From assembly GCA_017631275.1 (NCBI GenBank), contig JAGBTQ010000030.1, positions 1 through 55,533 on the forward strand: DNA of 55,533 nt, read 5' to 3'. The position numbers and the translations under genes were made by a program. The number at the start of each line of letters is the position of its first letter. The first letter of the stretch is position 1. A model generated the notes under the pieces. That model was not told the origin of the DNA. It saw only the letters and a list, made by a program, of their open reading frames with translations, and made no database searches. This document shows, piece after piece, positions 7,691 through 15,028 of the stretch. This DNA is from Alistipes sp. (GTDB lineage Bacteria > Bacteroidota > Bacteroidia > Bacteroidales > Rikenellaceae).

Positions 7691-9676
7691 ATGTATTTAT
7701 TAACTCTATTGGCAGCAGCGCTTGCCATAGCTCTCATCTTTATTGTACCCAAGCGTGCAAAGGTGTGGGTGGCAACAGTGCTTATCGCGATGGCTGCCAT
7801 TGGTGCAATTGCACTATCGGCTAAGACGCTTCTTTGTGGCGATTTAGAACTCGCCTCGTTCACAACAAGCCTCTTTGGCAAGGAGCATATCTCGGTAGAT
7901 GGCATCTCGGCACTCTTCCTTAGCATCATCGCCATTGCTTCGGTGGCCACGGTGCTATACTCACGAGGCTATGTCGGTGGCTACCTTGAGCGCTACAGCT
8001 CAACACACATCTCGCTACACTACACAGCACTCGTCTTGCTCGTGGTGTCGATGATGCTCGTTGTGGTTACCAGCGGTGGCTTCTCGTTCCTATTCTCGTG
8101 GGAGCTGATGACTATCGCCTCGTTCATACTCATTCTGTTTGAGGCAGAGCGTCAGGAGGTGCGTCGTGCCGCACTCAACTACCTTGTAATGATGCATATA
8201 GGCTTCATGTTCTTGGTAGCTGGCTTCGTTATGCTTTACAACGTTACCGACTCGGCAAACTTTGCCGCTGTGGAGTGCTACTTCAAGGTTGCAGCACCAC
8301 TACCACTCTTTATGATGCTCTTTATCGGCTTTGGCATGAAGGCGGGTCTGTTCCCTATGCACATCTGGTTGCCTGAGGCGCACCCCGCAGCACCGTCACA
8401 CGTATCGGCAATAATGTCGGGCGTGATGATTAAGACGGGTGTCTATGGCATCTTGCGCCTAATGCAGGCTATCGACAACAACATCGACCTACTCTACAAC
8501 ATCGGACTTATCGTCCTTCTTGCGGGTATTATAACTGGTATTTGGGGTGTTATTTTTGCCGCTATGCAGAACGACGTAAAGCGCCTGTTGGCATACTCAA
8601 GTATCGAGAATATTGGCGTGATACTCATTGGCTTAGGCGTTGCTGCGGTGGGTCATGCAGCAGGCAGCAACCTCATTGGCATGTGTGGTATGTGTGGTGC
8701 TCTGCTACACATCGTAAACCACTCATTGTTCAAGACCATGCTCTTCTTCTCGGCGGGTAACATCTACTCGAAGATGCACACCACGGCGATGAACCAGATG
8801 GGTGGCTTAGCCAAGCATATGCCAGTAACGGCAATCCTCATGTTGTTTGCAACAGTGGCAATATGTGCCCTACCTCCACTCAATGGCTTTGTGTCGGAGT
8901 TGCTCATCTACATTGGCATGTTCAATGGCGTGAGCGACGGCCACGAGGTGCTCTATGCTGTGGGTGGCATTATCGCCCTCTCGCTAATCGGTGGTGTGGT
9001 AGTGTTGGCGTTTACAAAGCTATACGGCATTGTCTTCCTTGGCTCGCCACGCTCACACCATGTTGCAGAGTGCACCGAGGTTGATAGTCAGCGCATTGCA
9101 GCAATGGCAATTCCTGCAGCGCTCATCTTGTTTGTAGGTCTTCTGCCACAGCTTGCCATACGCCCTATCGCTCTTGTTGCCGAGGCAGTTACGGGTGGCG
9201 ATAGCTCGCTAGCAGTGGCTCAGTTTACACCTATGCTCACCTCGCTTAGCTGCGTAGGCTTTATCCTTATATTGGTTATCGCCCTTCTGTTTGTGATGAA
9301 GTATCGCGCTCAGCTTAAGCGCAAGATCGAGAGCGGCCCTACGTGGGGTTGTGGCTTCACCGCGCCAAACACTCGCATGCAATATACTGGCGAGTCGTTC
9401 TCTGAGGGTCTCGAGAATGTTGGTCGCCCACTTATGAAGGATATGGTTGATGGTCGCTCGGTAGATAAGGGCGAGATATTCCCATCGGAGCACAACTACA
9501 AGGTTGTACACAAAGATAAGGTCGATTCGCTTTTGGGCCAGCTATGGGTGAAGATGATGCACAACATCAACGGCTTTGTCATGCGCCTACGCACAGGCCG
9601 TGTGAACAACTATATCACCTTTGCCCTCGCCTTCCTCTTTGTCGTGCTCATATTGACAATGTTTGGTGTATTGTAA
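7691..9676 (+). CDS. hyfB: Hydrogenase-4/complex-I-like membrane subunit B (proton channel)
   Basis: 661 residues, a polytopic NuoL/HyfB-type antiporter subunit with about 15 hydrophobic segments. Residues used for proton transfer in this family are present: the Glu of FSWELMTIASF, the Lys of GFGMKAGLFPMHIWLPEAH, and the KRLLAYSSIENIGV segment. The C-terminal cytoplasmic part has the HyfB hallmark PTWGCGFTAPNTRMQYTGES. First of six genes on one strand with gaps of 21 bases or fewer. By family it sits in the inner membrane and moves protons or sodium. Confidence 0.9.
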   Translation: MYLLTLLAAALAIALIFIVPKRAKVWVATVLIAMAAIGAIALSAKTLLCGDLELASFTTSLFGKEHISVDGISALFLSIIAIASVATVLYSRGYVGGYLERYSSTHISLHYTALVLLVVSMMLVVVTSGGFSFLFSWELMTIASFILILFEAERQEVRRAALNYLVMMHIGFMFLVAGFVMLYNVTDSANFAAVECYFKVAAPLPLFMMLFIGFGMKAGLFPMHIWLPEAHPAAPSHVSAIMSGVMIKTGVYGILRLMQAIDNNIDLLYNIGLIVLLAGIITGIWGVIFAAMQNDVKRLLAYSSIENIGVILIGLGVAAVGHAAGSNLIGMCGMCGALLHIVNHSLFKTMLFFSAGNIYSKMHTTAMNQMGGLAKHMPVTAILMLFATVAICALPPLNGFVSELLIYIGMFNGVSDGHEVLYAVGGIIALSLIGGVVVLAFTKLYGIVFLGSPRSHHVAECTEVDSQRIAAMAIPAALILFVGLLPQLAIRPIALVAEAVTGGDSSLAVAQFTPMLTSLSCVGFILILVIALLFVMKYRAQLKRKIESGPTWGCGFTAPNTRMQYTGESFSEGLENVGRPLMKDMVDGRSVDKGEIFPSEHNYKVVHKDKVDSLLGQLWVKMMHNINGFVMRLRTGRVNNYITFALAFLFVVLILTMFGVL

Positions 9677-9697
9677 ATCCGTAAAATCGAAGATTGT

Positions 9698-10615
9698 ATG
9701 TTGATAAAACTACTTAACACACTACTTATGCTTGTTGTGGCACTCTCGATTACGGGTGTCATCAACCGAACACGTGCCGTGTTGGCGGGTCGCAAGGGCA
9801 TTCGCTTCTTCCAGCACGTATATAACGCTCGCCTCATGCTTCGCAAGGGTGCTGTCTATTCTCCTACCACCACAGCCCTCTTCCGCATAGCACCATGCGT
9901 ATATCTTGGTGCGGCGATTGTTGCCTTTCTGTTTATCCCTATCGCCGATCTTGAGCCAGTGCTCTCGTTCCACGGCGACATCGTATTGGTGGCATACCTC
10001 TTAGGCTTGGCACGTGTAGCCATTGTGCTTGCTGCGCTTGATACTGGTAGCTCGTTCGAGGGTATGGGTGCTGCACGTGAGGCTTTGTACGGAGCGCTTG
10101 TCGAGCCAGCCCTCATGATGGGTCTTGCTACGCTTGCCCTCTTCTGCGGTTACTCCTCTTTTGCCGAGATATTCTCTACGGCGCAGGAGCTCGGTCCTAA
10201 TGTCACTATCGTGATGTTGCTCTTGGCCTATGTATTCCTTATTATCATGATTATCGAGTCGGGACGTGTGCCTGTGGACGACCCACGCACACACCTCGAG
10301 CTTACGATGATTCACGAGGTTATGTGTCTTGACTACTCGGGTATTGACCTTGCGATGATAAACATTGCTGGCTGGCTAAAGAATGCTATCTGGGCAGTTA
10401 TTGCAGCAAATGCCGTATCTGTTGCCCTCTGCTTCCACTGGGAGTTTGCCACACCTCTGGCAATCCTTGGCACGGGCATAACAATCGGTTGCATCGAGTC
10501 GCTACGCGCCCGCAACAAGCTCTCGCACAACACCACCTACATACTCACCATCGTGGCTATGGCGGCATTGGTGCTACTCACAGGCTTCCTACTATATCAA
10601 AACATCGACATCTAA
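9698..10615 (+). CDS. hyfC: HyfC/NuoH-like membrane subunit
   Basis: 305 residues with about 8 membrane segments. HyfC/NuoH couples the hydrophilic arm to the membrane arm. Recognisable motifs are FEGMGAAREALYGALVEPAL and GRVPVDDPRTHLELTMIHEV followed by LDYSG, both typical of group 4 hydrogenase HyfC proteins. The charged residues of the coupling axle (Glu, Asp, His in those motifs) are retained. It starts 21 bases after hyfB and ends 12 bases before hyfE. Confidence 0.9.
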   Translation: MLIKLLNTLLMLVVALSITGVINRTRAVLAGRKGIRFFQHVYNARLMLRKGAVYSPTTTALFRIAPCVYLGAAIVAFLFIPIADLEPVLSFHGDIVLVAYLLGLARVAIVLAALDTGSSFEGMGAAREALYGALVEPALMMGLATLALFCGYSSFAEIFSTAQELGPNVTIVMLLLAYVFLIIMIIESGRVPVDDPRTHLELTMIHEVMCLDYSGIDLAMINIAGWLKNAIWAVIAANAVSVALCFHWEFATPLAILGTGITIGCIESLRARNKLSHNTTYILTIVAMAALVLLTGFLLYQNIDI

Positions 10616-10627
10616 GCCCTACGAATC

Positions 10628-11254
10628 ATGATACTATCACTTATTATACTATATGTGCTCACGCTCATCTATCTCTCGATAGCTGACCGCTTCCGCACAC
10701 ACACAACAATCTTGGCCGTTCAGGGCTTGTTGCTCTTCGGCATTGCCATGGCACGCCTCCACTCGTTCCACCCCGTCGAGCTTAGCTTCATCGTGGTCGA
10801 GACGTTGGTGTTCAAGGCCATTGTGATACCTGCTATTCTGCTGCACGTAATCAACAAGACAAAGATTAACCGCATACACTCGGCATCAACGCAGTTTGGA
10901 GCCTTGGTAATGTCAATCATCGCTCTTGCTGCGAGCTGCACAATAACCTACTACATGGCAGACAACCGCACCGACATGATCTTCTTCGGCGTGGCGCTCT
11001 ACGCCCTACTCTCGGGACTTATTCTCATTGTCCTTCGCAAGCGAATCTTCGCCCACCTATGCGGCTTCCTTGTGATTGAGAATGGAGTATTCCTCTTCTC
11101 GATGGCTATTGGTGTTGAGTTCCCACTGCTCATCAACCTCGCTATCATGCTCGATATCCTTGTATCTATCCTAATCCTCGGTGTCTTCCTCCGCCGTCTC
11201 GACGACAATATGCACACCGACGACTCAGAAGCACTAACATCGATTAAAGACTAA
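10628..11254 (+). CDS. hyfE: HyfE-like membrane subunit
   Basis: 208 residues, about six hydrophobic segments, hydrophilic C-terminal tail (RRLDDNMHTDDSEAL). Size and position between the HyfC- and HyfF-like genes fit HyfE, whose C-terminal part is related to NuoK. LVIENGVFLFSMAIGVEFPLL resembles the NuoK-like segment with its membrane Glu. Only 4 bases separate it from the next gene. There is no hyfD homologue here. Confidence 0.8.
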   Translation: MILSLIILYVLTLIYLSIADRFRTHTTILAVQGLLLFGIAMARLHSFHPVELSFIVVETLVFKAIVIPAILLHVINKTKINRIHSASTQFGALVMSIIALAASCTITYYMADNRTDMIFFGVALYALLSGLILIVLRKRIFAHLCGFLVIENGVFLFSMAIGVEFPLLINLAIMLDILVSILILGVFLRRLDDNMHTDDSEALTSIKD

Positions 11255-11258
11255 CGCC

Positions 11259-12671
11259 ATGCTTATATATCTACTCGTATCACTACTCTTAGCTCTTGCG
11301 CCACTCGTTGTGCGCACGGAGCGAGCTTCAAACATAATGTCTGCACTATTTCTCTTGGTGCAGGTGGCCAGCATAGCCCTCATCTTCTACTTTAAGCAAG
11401 TTGACCAGATTATGCTCTCGATGTTCCGTGCCGACAGCATGGCTGTGTTGTTCCACATATTGATGACCGCCGTGCTTGGCTTTACGATGCTACACTCGTC
11501 GTCGTATCTTAAGCTCGAGAACGTATCTACACGCTCGTATAAGGCATACTACACCCTTCTTATGCTTCTTGCCGTAGCCATAACATGCGTCTATTATTCG
11601 GACAACGTGGCTATGACATGGGTATTCTTGGAGGCTACGACAATCTGCTCGGCAGGTATCATCTATCACCGCGAGTGGGAGCAGTCGTTGGAGGCTACAT
11701 GGAAGTATATCTTCGTATGCTCGACAGGTATCGCCATGGCATATCTCGGCATCTTGCTTCTTTCGACCGTGGCAGAGCATGGCTCGTTGGACTATGCTTC
11801 TCTTAAGGAGGTTATCGCCAATGGCAACCCTCTATACCTCAAGGTGGCATTCTTGCTTATCGTGGTAGGCTACAGCTGTAAGATGGAGATCTTTCCACTC
11901 TACACCGTAGGTGTCGATGCTAACTACGCAGCACCAGCGCCCGCCTCGGCATATATCTCTACAGCCTTGGTAAATGCTGGCTTTGTATCTATCATGCGTA
12001 TCTACACCCTCTATGCTTCAGCTGGCGAGGTGTTTGCATGGGCGCGCCACGTACTTATACTTATCGGTATTTTGTCGTTGGCAGTGGGTGCTATGTTCCT
12101 TCGCCGAACCAACAACTACAAACGATTTATGTCGTACTCTACGGTTGAGAACATGGGTATTGTGGCAATCGGCATGGGTATCGGTGGTGTTGCTCTGTGG
12201 GCTGCGGTATTCCACGTCGTGTGCCACACGCTTATCAAGAGCTCGATGTTCTACCAGATTGGCATCATGCGCCACATCTACGACAGCTACAGCATCAACC
12301 GCATTGGTAACTACCTAAACATCAACCGTGTGGGTGCTATCGGCTTTATTGTGGGCACACTTGTACTATTGGCATTCCCACCATCACCACTCTTCATCTC
12401 GGAGGTTATGATCTTCTCGGAGATTGTGGGCGTGGGTAGCTGGTGGTTGTTGGTAGCAATGCTCATTTTGATGTGCGTTGTTATCTATAACATTTGGTCG
12501 CGCTCATTGCGCCTCAGCTACCACTCTAATCAGGATACGTTGCACCTCTCGGAGGTAAACCGCCGCTTGTCGTATTCGGCAGCCGTACTCCTTATCATCG
12601 CCATTGTAATTGGTCTATGGCAGCCTGAAGTTTTGAAAAATGCTATTGACACAATCGTAAACCTTGGATAG
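11259..12671 (+). CDS. hyfF: HyfF/NuoM-like membrane subunit (proton channel)
   Basis: 470 residues, about 14 hydrophobic segments, second antiporter-like subunit. The channel Glu is seen in TWVFLEATTICSA, the channel Lys in VGYSCKMEIFPLYTVG, and the usual YKRFMSYSTVENMGI follows. The length is normal. It ends 4 bases before the ATG of the large-subunit-like gene, which suggests coupled translation. Confidence 0.88.
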   Translation: MLIYLLVSLLLALAPLVVRTERASNIMSALFLLVQVASIALIFYFKQVDQIMLSMFRADSMAVLFHILMTAVLGFTMLHSSSYLKLENVSTRSYKAYYTLLMLLAVAITCVYYSDNVAMTWVFLEATTICSAGIIYHREWEQSLEATWKYIFVCSTGIAMAYLGILLLSTVAEHGSLDYASLKEVIANGNPLYLKVAFLLIVVGYSCKMEIFPLYTVGVDANYAAPAPASAYISTALVNAGFVSIMRIYTLYASAGEVFAWARHVLILIGILSLAVGAMFLRRTNNYKRFMSYSTVENMGIVAIGMGIGGVALWAAVFHVVCHTLIKSSMFYQIGIMRHIYDSYSINRIGNYLNINRVGAIGFIVGTLVLLAFPPSPLFISEVMIFSEIVGVGSWWLLVAMLILMCVVIYNIWSRSLRLSYHSNQDTLHLSEVNRRLSYSAAVLLIIAIVIGLWQPEVLKNAIDTIVNLG

Positions 12672-12675
12672 AGCC

Positions 12676-14190
12676 ATGAAACTATACTATATAACAAATA
12701 ACACCGCTTCAGCCGTCAAGATCGCTGATATCCCCGTAGTTGACTACACGGAGCTATACAACGACCTTGCTGAGCGCATGACTAATAGCCGCTACCATGT
12801 GGCTCACTACTTTGCCACAGAGCACGAGATGGGCTTGAAGTTCTATCTCATCATTCTCGACGACGAGAGTGGCGAGGTGCTCCTATCGTCGTTTATTCCC
12901 GACTACTACACACGCGGCCTTGCATCGCTCACAGCGCTACATGCCCAGTTCCACCCCTTCGAGCGTGAGATATACGAGCTCTATGGCGTGCCCTTCAACA
13001 ACCACCCATGGCTTAAGCCACTACGCTTCTCGCACGACAGACGCAACCGCGAGTCGACGATGGATAGCTACCCATTCTACCAGATGGAGGGCGACGAGCT
13101 ACACGAGGTGAACGTAGGTCCTATCCACGCGGGTATCATCGAGCCAGGTGCCTTCCGCTTTATCTGTAATGGCGAGCAGGTGCTCCACCTCGAGATTGCC
13201 CTTGGCTATCAGCACCGTGGCGTGGAGGGCGAGATGACACGTGACGATAATAAGCTACGCCAGACACTCATCGCCGAGTCTATCGCTGGCGACACAGCCG
13301 TAGGTCATGCTACAGCCTATGCCGAGCTCGTTGAGAAGCTTGGCGAGGAGTCAATCGACGAGGAGCTAAAGCTAGAGCGCATGATTGCCCTTGAGCTTGA
13401 GCGCATAGCCATGCACATTGCCGACACTGGCGCCTTGGCTACCGACATCGGCTTTCAGCTCTATCAGGTAGCATGCGAGGCACTGCGTACCGTTACCATC
13501 AACACCACTCAGGCATGGTGTGGCAACCGCTTTGGCAAGAGCATGATTCGCCCATTCGGCACCAACCACCCACTTACCCAGGCAAAGGTCGATACAATAA
13601 TCAAGAATATCAGCGACGTGCGCCGCCGCTACAACGAGCTACGTGAGGATATACTCCAGGACAACACCCTGCTTGCACGTTTCGAGCAGTGTGGCTTGGT
13701 GCCAACCGAGGAGATGCAGCGCATAGGTGGTGTGGGTATGGCAGCACGCTCGAGCAACCTTAAGCGAGATATTCGTGCTACGCACCCCTCGGGCTACTAC
13801 TCTACAGAGCTTAAGCACGAGCCTATACTAAAGAGCCATGGCGATGTTATGTCGCGCCTCATGACACGCCTCGACGAGGTATTGCAGAGTGCCGACTATG
13901 TGCTTAACACCCTCAAAAATTATAAGCCTACAAAGAGCCTCCGTGCGCCACAGTACGACGCTAAGCTACATGCCGACTCGTTGTCGTTCTCGCTTGTCGA
14001 GGGCTGGCGTGGCGAGATTTGCCATGTGGCACTAACCAATGGTGAGGGTCGCATCACCAAGTACAAGGTTAAGGACCCAAGTGTGCACAACTGGCTCGGC
14101 TTGGCTATCGCCGTGCGCTCAGAGGGCATCTCAGACTTCCCTATCAACAACAAGAGTTTTAATTTGTCGTACTGCGGTCACGACCTATAA
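12676..14190 (+). CDS. NiFe-hydrogenase-large-subunit/NuoCD-like protein lacking all NiFe cysteines
   Basis: 504 residues from the ATG at 12676; an upstream TTG at 12664 would overlap the previous gene. Residues 1 to about 125 are a NuoC/HyfG N-terminal domain (FHPFEREIYELYGVPF). The rest is a 49-kDa/hydrogenase large-subunit domain (GYQHRGVEGEM, then ESIAGDTAVGHATAYAE). In catalytic enzymes the latter reads RxCGxC; here the two Cys positions are A204 and T207. The C-terminal DPCxxC is replaced by FNLSYCGHDL, giving S498 and G501. The protein therefore cannot bind a NiFe centre as known enzymes do. This matches the Ehr (energy-converting-hydrogenase-related) group. Confidence 0.85.
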   Translation: MKLYYITNNTASAVKIADIPVVDYTELYNDLAERMTNSRYHVAHYFATEHEMGLKFYLIILDDESGEVLLSSFIPDYYTRGLASLTALHAQFHPFEREIYELYGVPFNNHPWLKPLRFSHDRRNRESTMDSYPFYQMEGDELHEVNVGPIHAGIIEPGAFRFICNGEQVLHLEIALGYQHRGVEGEMTRDDNKLRQTLIAESIAGDTAVGHATAYAELVEKLGEESIDEELKLERMIALELERIAMHIADTGALATDIGFQLYQVACEALRTVTINTTQAWCGNRFGKSMIRPFGTNHPLTQAKVDTIIKNISDVRRRYNELREDILQDNTLLARFEQCGLVPTEEMQRIGGVGMAARSSNLKRDIRATHPSGYYSTELKHEPILKSHGDVMSRLMTRLDEVLQSADYVLNTLKNYKPTKSLRAPQYDAKLHADSLSFSLVEGWRGEICHVALTNGEGRITKYKVKDPSVHNWLGLAIAVRSEGISDFPINNKSFNLSYCGHDL

Positions 14191-14202
14191 TAATTTGCGA
14201 GT

Positions 14203-14961
14203 ATGATTTTTGGAAAAGCAAAGATTCTGCGTAGCCACGGCTGGCAGTATATTCCCGACCTATATAGCGTGACCCTTACCGAGGAGTTTCGTGGATTTCC
14301 TCTTCTAACCGATAGCGACGATAAGACAGACATCGAGCGCGCCGCGAAGATATGCCCTACGAAGGCTATCACTACAGCACCATTTACGCTCGACATGGGT
14401 CGCTGCTTGTTCTGTGGCGAGTGTCAGAAGTGCGCACCCCACAACATCAAGTTTACCAACGAGCACCGCCTTGCTGCCACACGCCGTGAGGATCTCGTTG
14501 TCGAGGCTGGTCAGACTGCCCCTAAGTTCGATACAAGCGCCATTCGCCCCGAGATAGCAAAGTATTTCGGCAAGGCATTGCAGCTACGTGAGGTATCGGC
14601 AGGTGGCGACGCTTCGATCGAGATGGAGCTTGGCGCTACGGGCAACGTAAACTTCGACTTCGGCCGCTACGGTGTTGGATTCACTGCCTCGCCACGCCAT
14701 GCCGACGGCTTGGTGCTCACAGGCCCTATCAGCTCGAATATGGCTGAGGCGTTGGACATCTGCTACAACTCGATTGCCGAGCCTAAGATCTTGGTTGTCT
14801 GTGGCTCTGAGGCAGTGTCTGGCGGTTTATATGCCGATAGCCCTGCTGTCGACCGTAGGTTCTTAGATAAGTACCACGTCGACCTATGGCTTCCTGGCGC
14901 ACCGACCCACCCCCTCTGCTTTATCGAGGGTATCACAAAGCTACGTGCAAAGAAGAAGTAA
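14203..14961 (+). CDS. Ferredoxin domain fused to NuoB/small-subunit domain without its proximal cluster ligands
   Basis: 252 residues. A ferredoxin-type region has C51 (CPTKAI) and C68, C71, C74, C77 (CLFCGECQKC), enough for one 4Fe-4S cluster. The C-terminal part is a clear hydrogenase-4 small-subunit/NuoB domain (GFTASPRHADGLVLTGPIS). Aligned by eye with AGSCNGCEIE, the two Cys positions are D136 and I139; the third (VGACG) is E203; the fourth (PGCP) is A233 in LPGAPTHP. All four proximal-cluster ligands are lost. It is the last gene of the operon, followed by a strong bidirectional terminator. Confidence 0.85.
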   Translation: MIFGKAKILRSHGWQYIPDLYSVTLTEEFRGFPLLTDSDDKTDIERAAKICPTKAITTAPFTLDMGRCLFCGECQKCAPHNIKFTNEHRLAATRREDLVVEAGQTAPKFDTSAIRPEIAKYFGKALQLREVSAGGDASIEMELGATGNVNFDFGRYGVGFTASPRHADGLVLTGPISSNMAEALDICYNSIAEPKILVVCGSEAVSGGLYADSPAVDRRFLDKYHVDLWLPGAPTHPLCFIEGITKLRAKKK

Positions 14962-14971
14962 GACTCGATAC

Positions 14972-15024
14972 ATACCTACAAACAATGGGACTGTCATTCG
15001 GACAGTCCCATTGTTTGTAGGTAT
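14972..15024. terminator. Bidirectional terminator, 24-bp perfect stem
   Basis: Arms 14972-14995 and 15001-15024 are perfectly complementary around a five-base loop. It lies between the converging ends of the hydrogenase-4-like operon and the WG/TonB gene. Each side gives only a short T-rich tail. Confidence 0.8.
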
Positions 15025-15028
15025 TTAA

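Noticed and set aside
12664-12675. TTG start for the large-subunit-like gene
   Set aside because: It would overlap the previous gene and an ATG at 12676 with 4-base spacing after the hyfF stop fits better.
7691-14961. Functional hydrogenase-4 or formate hydrogenlyase
   Set aside because: All NiFe ligands and all proximal-cluster ligands are replaced, and no formate dehydrogenase or maturation genes are present.
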